This document shows positions 1-5,378 of a stretch of DNA of 5,726 bases, piece after piece (position 1 is the stretch's first letter; each line of letters starts with the position of its first letter). The position numbers were made by a program, and so were the translations under genes. The notes under the pieces are model-generated. The model saw nothing but the letters and a program-made list of their open reading frames with translations, was not told where the DNA came from and did no database searches. Source of the stretch: Thermoflexales bacterium (lineage in GTDB: Bacteria > Chloroflexota > Anaerolineae > B4-G1 > SLSP01); assembly GCA_007130345.1 (NCBI GenBank), contig SLSP01000108.1:1-5726 (forward strand), read 5' to 3'.

Positions 1-4
1 GATT

Positions 5-31
5 CCCCTGGTAAATTTCCAGGGGTTTTTT
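5..31 (+). terminator. Rho-independent terminator of an upstream gene
   Basis: A perfect 7-bp stem (CCCCTGG at 5-11, CCAGGGG at 19-25) with a 7-base loop is followed directly by six T residues (26-31). This is the classic intrinsic terminator form for rightward transcription. The gene it serves lies left of the window. It separates that gene from the esterase, so the esterase needs its own promoter somewhere in 32-90. The best I can see there is a weak TTATGG (36-41), 17 bases, TACTCT (59-64), which is not convincing. Confidence 0.85.
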
Positions 32-90
32 GCTGTTATGGCGCAGTCTTACTGGACCTACTCTAGAGTTGTGGGAGGCATCTTGGTTCT

Positions 91-1104
91 ATGAAGTATG
101 GCAGGGTATGGGGCGGGTTAATGCTCGGATTCCTGGTCATTTTATGGTCTGGGATCCAACGAGGTGAGGTTTCTGGGAGTTTAGATGTTTCCCACAAGAC
201 CGTTTCTGGATTTTCTTCGTTTTGGGCTGTGGTTCCGATTGAGTCTGAATCGCTGGCTGTAATTTCCCAAAGTGAAATTACGACAACTGTGGAAATATCC
301 CCAACGGTTCAGGATGGCGTGGATACTTTTATATGTCCTTTCTTGCGTGGGCGAAGTGTGGAAGGGGCTTTCGACAGTGCCGCGATGGCAGAACGCGTGC
401 GGTATGTGGTTCATCTGCCGCCTTGTTATGAGTTCTATCCCGAATCTGCTTTTCCGGTGTTGTATTTATTTCATGGGTGGCCTTTCGATGAATGGCATTG
501 GCCCAATTTAGGAATCGCGGCTTTGGCCGATGATTGGATAAGCCGAGGAATTGTCGGGCCTTTTATTATCGTGATGCCGGGGGTGGGATCGGAAGGCCGG
601 TATGTACATTCCAGCGGCGGTCCGTATTCTTTTGAGGGTATGGTGATTGATGAGTTAGTCCCGTTGATTGAGCGTGATTATAGGGCCTGGCAGGAACCGG
701 CAGGGCGCGCTGTCGGAGGGATTTCTCGCGGCGGGGTGTGGGCCGTGTCAACGGCTCTGCTGCATCAAGAGGTCTTTGGGATTTTGGGTGCTCATAGTCC
801 CGCGTTGGCTCTGAATCGTCCCTTGCCGCAATATGATCCTTTTTTGCTGGTACAACGCGAACCGCCCAACTTGCGGATTTATCTGGATGCGGGTGATGCT
901 GATTGGGCCAGATCTCAAACTTCGCGGTTTAGGGATGTCTTGCTGGCGCAAGGTGTGGAGGTTGTCTACCAAGTGCATACCGGCGGGCATGTGGATGCTC
1001 TGTGGCGCGGAGGTGTGCCGGATTACCTGGACTTTTACACCGCTACCTGGCCTCCTACTTATGACGCCTTGCCATCTTGTACGGTTTGCCTCGGGGAGAT
1101 GTAA
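91..1104 (+). CDS. Exported or membrane-tethered alpha/beta-hydrolase, esterase D / antigen 85 type
   Basis: A 337-residue serine hydrolase of the putative-esterase family (PF00756-like), which contains carboxylesterases, feruloyl esterases, enterochelin esterases and mycolyltransferases. Residues 1-6 are short and basic and about 7-21 are hydrophobic, giving a signal peptide or uncleaved anchor with no lipobox cysteine. Residues about 25-75 form a Ser/Thr/Val-rich linker, and the catalytic domain covers about 78-320. Visible motifs are the oxyanion-side strand LYLFHGW (125-131), the nucleophile elbow GISRGG with Ser212, a probable acid in GDAD (Asp271) and the catalytic His300 in TGGH. Cysteines at 82, 112, 330 and 333 would suit an extracytoplasmic disulfide protein. 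The ATG at 91 follows GGGAGG (73-78) with a rather long 12-base gap; an ATG at 121 would cut the signal sequence. The gene is monocistronic, between two terminators. The fold and triad are clear; the substrate cannot be told. Confidence 0.85.
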   Translation: MKYGRVWGGLMLGFLVILWSGIQRGEVSGSLDVSHKTVSGFSSFWAVVPIESESLAVISQSEITTTVEISPTVQDGVDTFICPFLRGRSVEGAFDSAAMAERVRYVVHLPPCYEFYPESAFPVLYLFHGWPFDEWHWPNLGIAALADDWISRGIVGPFIIVMPGVGSEGRYVHSSGGPYSFEGMVIDELVPLIERDYRAWQEPAGRAVGGISRGGVWAVSTALLHQEVFGILGAHSPALALNRPLPQYDPFLLVQREPPNLRIYLDAGDADWARSQTSRFRDVLLAQGVEVVYQVHTGGHVDALWRGGVPDYLDFYTATWPPTYDALPSCTVCLGEM

Positions 1105-1123
1105 TGTCTGAATGTAACGTCAG

Positions 1124-1155
1124 GGGGGAGCTTATATAAGCTCCCCCTTTGGTTT
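1124..1155 (+). terminator. Strong Rho-independent terminator after the esterase
   Basis: A perfect 24-base palindrome at 1124-1147 has arms GGGGGAGCTTA and TAAGCTCCCCC around a TA centre. It is followed by TTT, GG, then five T (1153-1157). It starts 20 bases after the esterase stop and its T-run touches the stop codon of the convergent regulator gene. The other strand has no T-run beyond the hairpin, so it should end mainly rightward transcription, although the hairpin could still hinder leftward readthrough. Confidence 0.88.
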
Positions 1156-2043
1156 TTACGCTTGTCCCCATAATCGTCGTAAGGCCGCAATGTCATAAGG
1201 TGGGAGTTTGTCCCTTTCGCCTACCAGATTATTGAGCGTTTCTATTGTAGCTTCTACACTGCGACTAGCTTTCTCTTGATCTAGGGCGATGATGGCTTGC
1301 CATAGCAGAGAGAGCAACGCCATCAGCGTGTCAAAGGAAGGATAATCCGCGGTGGTTTTGGATGGGGCAACGAGGTTGAGGTCGGCTTGGCGCGCGGGGA
1401 GTAATGTGGGACTGGTGGTGATGGAAACGGTGAGCGCACCGTGTTCCTGAACCGCTATCAACAGATGGCCCAAGTCCGTTTCCGGCCCCAAACCTATTGA
1501 GATGACGACCAGGATATCCTCTGGTGTGATCTTGTGCAGAAGCAGCGCTGCCTGTGACGGATCTGAGCGGACGGCGTAGGCATCCAATCCCAGAAGATTA
1601 AGATGGGTGCTCCAAAGTTCCGCGATGCCTTGCCCTTCGGGCACGCTGGTGACGAAGATGCGTTGGGCCGCGTGGAGTTTTCGCGCCACCTCGGCCACCT
1701 GTTCCGCATCCGCCTTCATCTCCAGGACACGGTCACTAAGCTCGTCCATCATCATCGCCACCTTTTTCGTCAGACCTTCCGCTTCGACCACGCCTTTCTG
1801 ATAGCGTAAGGCCAGTTGCTGGTTAATGTACTGCTTGATCTCTCGTGAAAGCTCTCGGTAGCCGGAATAGCCAAGTTCCTGGGAGAAGCGCACAACGGTG
1901 GCCGGATCCACATTGACGCGACGGGCTAATTCTGTGGCGGTTAAGAAGCCGACATCCAATGTGTTCTCCAAGATGAAATCTGCCAGTGTCCGAAATCGAG
2001 GGGAGAGACTATCATATTTTGCCTGAATTTTATCTCGAAACAT
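1156..2043 (-). CDS. MurR/RpiR-family transcriptional regulator (HTH_6 + SIS domain)
   Basis: A 295-residue cytoplasmic DNA-binding regulator, normal length for the RpiR family, whose members usually sense a phosphorylated sugar. Residues 1-77 form the N-terminal helix-turn-helix domain, with the family pattern TATELARRVNVDPATVVRF (35-53) followed by LGYSGYRELS. A helical connector covers about 80-110. A SIS-type domain covers about 113-250: RIFVTSV (128-134), then LVVISIGLGPETD (178-190), then GALTVSIT (202-209) and the closing ADLNLVAP. The usual glycine/serine phosphate-binding motifs are altered (VPEGQGIA and IGLGPET), so the ligand may be atypical. The second of two adjacent ATGs (2043) is chosen because AGGAGG lies 6 bases before it. 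The frame stays open to 2274, but the promoter lies inside that stretch. The gene is convergent with the esterase and divergent from rpe, so rpe and the regulator itself are the natural candidate targets. Family assignment is firm; target and ligand are inference. Confidence 0.9.
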   Translation of the reverse strand: MFRDKIQAKYDSLSPRFRTLADFILENTLDVGFLTATELARRVNVDPATVVRFSQELGYSGYRELSREIKQYINQQLALRYQKGVVEAEGLTKKVAMMMDELSDRVLEMKADAEQVAEVARKLHAAQRIFVTSVPEGQGIAELWSTHLNLLGLDAYAVRSDPSQAALLLHKITPEDILVVISIGLGPETDLGHLLIAVQEHGALTVSITTSPTLLPARQADLNLVAPSKTTADYPSFDTLMALLSLLWQAIIALDQEKASRSVEATIETLNNLVGERDKLPPYDIAALRRLWGQA

Positions 2044-2049
2044 CATTTG

Positions 2050-2055
2050 CCTCCT
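2050..2055 (-). promoter_or_regulatory. Ribosome binding site of the RpiR-type regulator
   Basis: On the minus strand this reads AGGAGG, followed by CAA and two consecutive ATG codons. The gap is 3 bases to the first ATG (2046) and 6 to the second (2043), so the second is preferred. It rules out the much longer open frame reaching 2274. Confidence 0.85.
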
Positions 2056-2113
2056 GCGAAATAATATATTGATGTTACCTGGTATCGGTTTGCAAAGGTT
2101 TTTAGTCATTTTA

Positions 2114-2142
2114 ATAATAGCATTGAGCGCTAGACGTGTCAA
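2114..2142 (-). promoter_or_regulatory. Near-consensus sigma-70 promoter of the RpiR-type regulator
   Basis: Read on the minus strand: a perfect -35 box TTGACA (2142-2137), a 17-base spacer, then TATTAT (2119-2114) with one mismatch from consensus. The spacer ends in TGC, giving the TGn extended -10. Transcription should start near 2107, leaving a leader of about 64 bases before the ATG at 2043. So strong a promoter in front of a regulator gene suggests that it is normally repressed, perhaps by its own product (inference). An inverted repeat ATTGA-N12-TCAAT (2122-2143) covers the -35 box and spacer. Confidence 0.75.
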
Positions 2143-2246
2143 TAGATTTTTTGCAGTGTAATGCTTCTGTAACGTTTTGTTAATCAAGTGGGGATTTGCA
2201 CGGAAATATACCGGCGGGATGAGGCCGGCTCTTGCTGTCATGATAG

Positions 2247-2274
2247 TTGCCTTTTCTGACAACCGTTGTATCAT
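2247..2274 (+). promoter_or_regulatory. Probable rpe promoter
   Basis: TTGCCT (2247-2252), 16 bases, TATCAT (2269-2274). The -10 box ends only 8 bases before the rpe ATG at 2283, so the expected start point (about 2280-2283) falls at or just before the start codon. A short inverted repeat, ACAAC-C-GTTGT (2259-2269), runs into the first base of the -10 box and is a possible operator. The same TATCATAGC string and 16-base spacing recur in the rpmB promoter, which supports both calls. Confidence 0.55.
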
Positions 2275-2282
2275 AGCTGTTT

Positions 2283-2948
2283 ATGGGAAAACATATACAG
2301 ATAGCACCGTCAATCCTGGCGGCGGATTTTGCGCGTTTAGGCGAAGAAGTCTGCGCGGCTGAAGCTGCCGGTGCGGATGTAATTCACATGGATGTGATGG
2401 ACGGACGTTTCGTGCCCAACATCACGATGGGGCCGATTATTGTGCGGGCTGTGCGTCGTGTCACGCGCTTGCCTCTGGATGTGCATTTGATGATCGTGGA
2501 TCCAGAGCGCTATGTGGCCGCTTTCGTTGAGGCCGGGGCTGATGCTCTGACCATCCATCCAGAAGCTACGCCACATTTGCACCGCGCGTTGCAGCAGATT
2601 CGCAATCTCGGTGTGCAGGCGGGCGTGGTGCTCAATCCGGCTACGCCAGAAACCGTGCTACGCTACGTCTTGCCCCTGCTCGATGGGGTGCTGGTGATGT
2701 CAGTTAATCCGGGCTTTGGGGGACAAGCCTTTATCGAAGAGACGCTGTCGAAGATTTCGGCGGTGCGGCAAATGTTGGATGCCGCCGACAGTGGCGCGTG
2801 GGTATCTGTCGATGGCGGGATCACCGCTGCGACAGCCCCGCAGGTTGTGGCGCGGGGGGCCACCCGTCTGGTGGCCGGTTCCGCGATCTTTGGGGCACCT
2901 GAAGGCATTGCCCAGGCCATCGCATCACTGCGACAGTCTGTGGCATAA
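2283..2948 (+). CDS. rpe: Ribulose-phosphate 3-epimerase
   Basis: A 221-residue, full-length cytoplasmic TIM-barrel enzyme that interconverts D-ribulose 5-phosphate and D-xylulose 5-phosphate in the pentose phosphate pathway. Signature motifs are in place: IAPSILAADFARLG (7-20), HMDVMDGRFVPN (35-46) and DVHLMI (66-71), plus NPGFGGQ (142-148) and SVDGGI (175-180). A GS pair at 199-200 belongs to the phosphate-binding end. The expected metal ligands are His35, Asp37, His68 and Asp177, with Asp37 and Asp177 as the acid/base pair. The start at 2283 matches the family, whose members begin a few residues before the IAPSIL motif. There is no Shine-Dalgarno sequence before it, and the predicted promoter lies almost on the ATG, so the mRNA is probably leaderless. 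The gene stands head to head with the RpiR-type regulator and tail to tail with rpmB, with its stop codon touching the shared terminator. Confidence 0.97.
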   Translation: MGKHIQIAPSILAADFARLGEEVCAAEAAGADVIHMDVMDGRFVPNITMGPIIVRAVRRVTRLPLDVHLMIVDPERYVAAFVEAGADALTIHPEATPHLHRALQQIRNLGVQAGVVLNPATPETVLRYVLPLLDGVLVMSVNPGFGGQAFIEETLSKISAVRQMLDAADSGAWVSVDGGITAATAPQVVARGATRLVAGSAIFGAPEGIAQAIASLRQSVA

Positions 2949-2980
2949 AAACAGCCCCGCTTGGGCAGCGGGGCTGTTTT
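2948..2980. terminator. Bidirectional intrinsic terminator shared by rpe and rpmB
   Basis: The arms AAAACAGCCCCGC (2948-2960) and GCGGGGCTGTTTT (2968-2980) are perfectly complementary around a 7-base loop. On the plus strand the hairpin ends in TTTT; on the minus strand it ends in TTTTT (complement of 2947-2951). It therefore serves both the rightward rpe, whose TAA ends at its first base, and the leftward rpmB, which ends at 3008. Confidence 0.92.
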
Positions 2981-3007
2981 GTGGAGATGGCTTACTTTGT
3001 AGGCCGG

Positions 3008-3193
3008 CTACCGATCTCCACGAGATATTGTGCGCAGACAGCGAGTACAAACGTGAATACGCTGCATACGCCCATCAAGCATCACGCGCTTGCGCTGCAC
3101 ATTGGGTCGGAATTGCCGATTGGTAGCCCGTTTAGAGTGACTTACACTATGCCCGAACATCGGGCCTTTACCACAAACTTCACACTTTGCCAT
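3008..3193 (-). CDS. rpmB: 50S ribosomal protein L28 (bL28), zinc-ribbon form
   Basis: A 61-residue protein of the large ribosomal subunit, the usual size for the short bacterial L28. It opens with MAKCEVCGKGP, continues with the conserved GHSVSHSKRATNR segment (14-26) and is rich in Arg/Lys throughout. Cysteines at 4, 7, 49 and 52 form two CxxC pairs, the zinc-binding (C+) version of the protein. The ATG at 3193 is chosen over a GTG at 3202 because it gives the family's standard MAKC start. The stretch just before it (GAGAGGTGAT) is the ribosome binding site and would contain that GTG. The gene is transcribed alone, divergent from the asp23-like operon and convergent with rpe. Confidence 0.97.
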   Translation of the reverse strand: MAKCEVCGKGPMFGHSVSHSKRATNRQFRPNVQRKRVMLDGRMQRIHVCTRCLRTISRGDR

Positions 3194-3224
3194 AACTATC
3201 ACCTCTCTACATCGATAACGTGGC

Positions 3225-3230
3225 TATGAT
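3225..3230 (+). promoter_or_regulatory. Possible -10 box for the asp23-like/fakA-like operon
   Basis: TATGAT on the plus strand overlaps, almost base for base, the TATCAT -10 box of rpmB on the other strand. It would start transcription near 3237 and leave about 33 bases before the ATG at 3270, enough for the strong ribosome binding site. There is no recognisable -35 box 16-18 bases upstream, so this is tentative. Confidence 0.3.
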
Positions 3231-3253
3231 ACCATAAAGGGGAAAAGATGCAA
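3226..3253 (-). promoter_or_regulatory. Probable rpmB promoter
   Basis: On the minus strand: TTGCAT (3253-3248), 16 bases, TATCAT (3231-3226), followed by AGC. The start point would be near 3219, giving a leader of about 26 bases that holds the GAGAGGTGAT ribosome binding site. Architecture and -10 region match the predicted rpe promoter. The -35 box lies just beside the ribosome binding site of the divergent asp23-like gene, so the two transcription units share about 76 bases. Confidence 0.6.
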
Positions 3254-3255
3254 CC

Positions 3256-3264
3256 AGGAGGAGG
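3256..3264 (+). promoter_or_regulatory. Ribosome binding site of the asp23-like gene
   Basis: The run AGGAGGAGG offers two overlapping AGGAGG registers, 8 and 5 bases before the ATG at 3270. It fixes that ATG as the start in preference to the in-frame TTG at 3267, and it predicts strong translation initiation. Confidence 0.85.
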
Positions 3265-3269
3265 TATTG

Positions 3270-3626
3270 ATGACTGAAAAAATACAGCCGCAAGGAAAGA
3301 TTGACGTTTCTCCCGCTGCTATTGCTTCAATTGTCAGCGAAGCTGTGCAGACTTGCTATGGGGTCGTGGGAACCGTACCCAGAAACTTCGCCAGAGGGCT
3401 GGCAGAAATCCTCTCGGCAGATCGCAAGCGGGGCGTGGAGGTGCGGGTACGCAATGGGCAGATCGTGATTGATGTGTGTGTGGTCGTGGAATACGGCACG
3501 CGGGTATCCTCTGTTGCGGAGAGCATTAAGCACGTGGTGAAGTACCAGGTAGAGAAGGCCCTGGAGTTACCTGTCGCTGCGGTCAATGTTCATGTGCAGG
3601 CGTTGCGTGTCAGTGACTTTAAGTGA
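3270..3626 (+). CDS. Asp23/Gls24-family protein (YloU-like)
   Basis: A 118-residue protein matching the Asp23 family (PF03780) in length and pattern. It has an N-terminal GKIDVSPAAIASIVSEAV (9-26), then CYGVVGTV (29-36) and GVEVRVRNGQIVIDVCVVVEYG (from residue 55). It ends with an amphipathic helix, SSVAESIKHVVKYQVEKAL, and the closing strand VNVHVQAL (105-112). There is no signal peptide or membrane segment, so it is probably cytoplasmic. Family members are tied to alkaline or envelope stress in Gram-positive bacteria, but their biochemical role is unsettled. It is the first gene of an operon: its stop lies 14 bases before the preferred start of the DAK2-domain gene, and in many genomes the two occur as a pair (yloU-yloV). 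Family call is firm, function uncertain. Confidence 0.92.
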   Translation: MTEKIQPQGKIDVSPAAIASIVSEAVQTCYGVVGTVPRNFARGLAEILSADRKRGVEVRVRNGQIVIDVCVVVEYGTRVSSVAESIKHVVKYQVEKALELPVAAVNVHVQALRVSDFK

Positions 3627-3628
3627 GC

Positions 3629-3633
3629 AGGAG
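3629..3633 (+). promoter_or_regulatory. Ribosome binding site of the fakA-like gene
   Basis: AGGAG lies 7 bases before the GTG at 3641. It decides for that GTG over the GTG at 3623, which overlaps the end of the asp23-like gene and has no Shine-Dalgarno sequence at a suitable distance. Confidence 0.75.
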
Positions 3634-3640
3634 AGTTACC

Positions 3641-5359
3641 GTGGCCAACAATGAAGGTATATACGCAATTGATGGGAAAGAGTTGAAGTGGATGATCGCG
3701 GCGGCATTATCGTGGTTGAAGCAGCATAAAGAGGCCGTCAATGCCCTGAACGTGTTCCCGGTACCGGATGGCGATACCGGCACCAATATGACGCTGACGA
3801 TGACCTCGGCATGGCAGGAGATCTCTGATCTGGAAGATGATAACGTTGGGTTTATTGCCAGCAAAGTAGCCCACGGCGCGCTTATGGGTGCCAGAGGCAA
3901 CTCTGGCGTAATCCTCTCGCAGATTTGGCGGGGCTTCGCGCGGGGGCTGGATGGCAAGATGCAAATGCGCGGGCAAGACCTGGCTGTGGCTATGGGCGAT
4001 GCCTCAGAGACCGCCTACAAGGGTGTGGTAAAGCCAGTGGAAGGCACGATCCTCACTGTGGTGCGTGAAATAGCCGAAGAGGCCGCCCGATCTGCGGAGT
4101 CCATCGACGATATGGAAGTGTTGTTCGCCCGGCTGGTGCAACGCGGAAAAGACGCTGTCGCCTACACGCCGAACCTGCTCCCCGTGCTCAAGCAAGCCGG
4201 TGTGGTGGATTCTGGCGGACAAGGCTTAGTGATTGTGCTTGAGGGGATGTGGCGCTACCTCAAGGGCCTTTCGGTGGACACCGCGGAGCAGTCGGAGATA
4301 ACGACGGATTTTGGTGCGACGGCCCACGCTCACGCTGGCCTGGAATCGGGCACGGCGGATGAGGCCGAAATGTTGCACTTTGACAGCGAATTTCCCTATG
4401 ACGTGCAATTTGTCGTGGTGGGACAAGCAATGGATGTGGATAAAATTCGCGAGACCATCGAGGGTATGGGGGACTGCCCCCTAGTGGTGGGGGATCTTCA
4501 AACCATCAAAGTCCACGTCCACGTTCCCGACCCAGGGGTGCCCATCAGCTTCGGCGCGCAATGTGGCTCTCTGCGGGACGTCGTCGTCGAAGATATGGAA
4601 GCACAATATCACGAATTTGTCGCCAAGCGCGAACAAAGCGCGTCGAGGGGGGCGTCTGCCCAGACGCCGGCGATGGCGGCTTCGTTAGTAGATCAAGAAC
4701 CGCCTAATATCTCAGTGGTGGTCGTCTCCTGTGGTGAGGGGCTTAACCAGGTGTTCCAAAGCCTGGGCGCTACGATGGTCATCGAGGGCGGCCAAACGAT
4801 GAATCCTAGCACCGCGCAGATCCTGGCGGCCGTCGAAGAGACCGTCTCTGATCAAGTGATCATCTTGCCCAATAATAAAAACATCTTTATGGCGGCGCAG
4901 CAAGCAGCGGAAGTAAGCTCCCGCTCTGTGGCCGTCGTGCCAACGCGCAGCATCCCCCAAGGCGTGGCGGCCATCCTGATGCTGGATCAGGATGCGGCGT
5001 TGGAAGATAACGTCGCCGCGATGCAAGATGCCGCTCAAGAGGTCAGTACCGGCGAAGTGACCCGCGCAACCCGTGATGTGGAGCTTAACGGCATCCAGGT
5101 GCGTTCTGGACATGCCATTGGACTACTCGATGATCAGTTGGTGGTCGATGCGCGGTCTTATAAAGAGGTGGTGCGTTGGCTGCTGGCCGAAGCCGATCTC
5201 GAAGACCGCGAGCTGGTCACGTTCTATTATGGTGAAGAAGTTTCGTCCGATGAAGCCGATAAACTGGCTGAGGAACTTGAGCGGGCGTACCCAGACCTGG
5301 TGTTCGAGGTTGTGTTTGGCGGACAACCTCATTATCCCTATATCATCTCAATCGAATAA
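3641..5359 (+). CDS. fakA: DAK2-domain fatty acid kinase subunit, FakA/YloV-like
   Basis: A 572-residue protein with the full three-part layout of YloV/FakA. FakA phosphorylates fatty acids held by a DegV-type FakB protein, making acyl phosphate for phospholipid synthesis. The DAK2/DhaL nucleotide-binding domain (about 12-208) holds NVFPVPDGDTGTNM (37-50), whose aspartates 43 and 45 should bind Mg-ATP. It also has GARGNSGVILSQ (83-94) and VVDSGGQGLVIVLEG (188-202). The middle domain (about 245-325) has PYDVQF (252-257), GDCPLVVGD and KVHVHVPDPG (290-299). A Ser/Ala/Gln/Pro linker (about 330-355) leads to the C-terminal domain with GEGLNQVFQSLGA (365-377), EGGQTMNPST (382-391), LPNNKNI (409-415), PTRSIPQG (434-441) and terminal GGQPHYPYIIS. 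The GTG start at 3641 is set by AGGAG. The DegV-like gene follows after 19 bases, the partner expected for a fatty acid kinase. The symbol is by homology of architecture; kinase activity is inferred. Confidence 0.9.
   Translation: MANNEGIYAIDGKELKWMIAAALSWLKQHKEAVNALNVFPVPDGDTGTNMTLTMTSAWQEISDLEDDNVGFIASKVAHGALMGARGNSGVILSQIWRGFARGLDGKMQMRGQDLAVAMGDASETAYKGVVKPVEGTILTVVREIAEEAARSAESIDDMEVLFARLVQRGKDAVAYTPNLLPVLKQAGVVDSGGQGLVIVLEGMWRYLKGLSVDTAEQSEITTDFGATAHAHAGLESGTADEAEMLHFDSEFPYDVQFVVVGQAMDVDKIRETIEGMGDCPLVVGDLQTIKVHVHVPDPGVPISFGAQCGSLRDVVVEDMEAQYHEFVAKREQSASRGASAQTPAMAASLVDQEPPNISVVVVSCGEGLNQVFQSLGATMVIEGGQTMNPSTAQILAAVEETVSDQVIILPNNKNIFMAAQQAAEVSSRSVAVVPTRSIPQGVAAILMLDQDAALEDNVAAMQDAAQEVSTGEVTRATRDVELNGIQVRSGHAIGLLDDQLVVDARSYKEVVRWLLAEADLEDRELVTFYYGEEVSSDEADKLAEELERAYPDLVFEVVFGGQPHYPYIISIE
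4651..4668. repeat. Perfect palindrome inside the FakA-like linker
   Basis: GGCGTCTG (4651-4658) and CAGACGCC (4661-4668) are exact reverse complements around a CC loop. They lie in frame in the part of the gene coding for the low-complexity interdomain linker (GASAQTP region, about residues 337-343). A hairpin with 8 mostly GC pairs would be stable in the mRNA. It could be chance in GC-rich DNA, or a small dispersed palindromic element tolerated in a linker. Confidence 0.5.
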
Positions 5360-5378
5360 AGCTAAGGAGTCGGCATAA

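Noticed and set aside
2089..2096. TTTGCAAA palindrome in the regulator's leader
   Set aside because: Eight bases with no extended symmetry is too little to support an operator call.
2211..2228. CCGGC...GCCGG dyad in the rpiR-rpe spacer, as attenuator or riboswitch stem
   Set aside because: The stem is only 5 bp with an 8-base loop. It lies upstream of the predicted rpe promoter and upstream of the rpiR promoter, so it would not be in either mRNA. At most it is a weak protein-binding site.
2044..2274. N-terminal extension of the RpiR-type regulator by 77 codons in the same open frame
   Set aside because: The extension has no family similarity. It contains a near-consensus promoter for the shorter gene, and an AGGAGG site sits 6 bases before the ATG at 2043.
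2716..3126. 136-codon plus-strand open frame running from rpe across the terminator into rpmB
   Set aside because: It crosses a strong bidirectional terminator and overlaps two certain genes in other frames, so it is a shadow frame.
3194..3202. GTG start for rpmB three codons upstream
   Set aside because: The GTG lies inside the GAGAGGTGAT ribosome binding site, and L28 proteins start at MAKC.
3623..3640. GTG start of the FakA-like gene overlapping the asp23-like stop codon
   Set aside because: No Shine-Dalgarno sequence at a proper distance, whereas the GTG at 3641 has AGGAG 7 bases upstream. The six extra residues match nothing in the family.
4849..4862. Tandem TGATCA hexamers in the FakA-like gene
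   Set aside because: They encode conserved protein sequence (SDQVII region) and are explained by coding constraint and chance.
4712..5113. 133-codon open frame on the minus strand within the FakA-like gene
   Set aside because: It is antisense to a strongly conserved domain, is His/Arg-rich as expected of a shadow frame in GC-rich DNA, and has no ribosome binding site or family resemblance.
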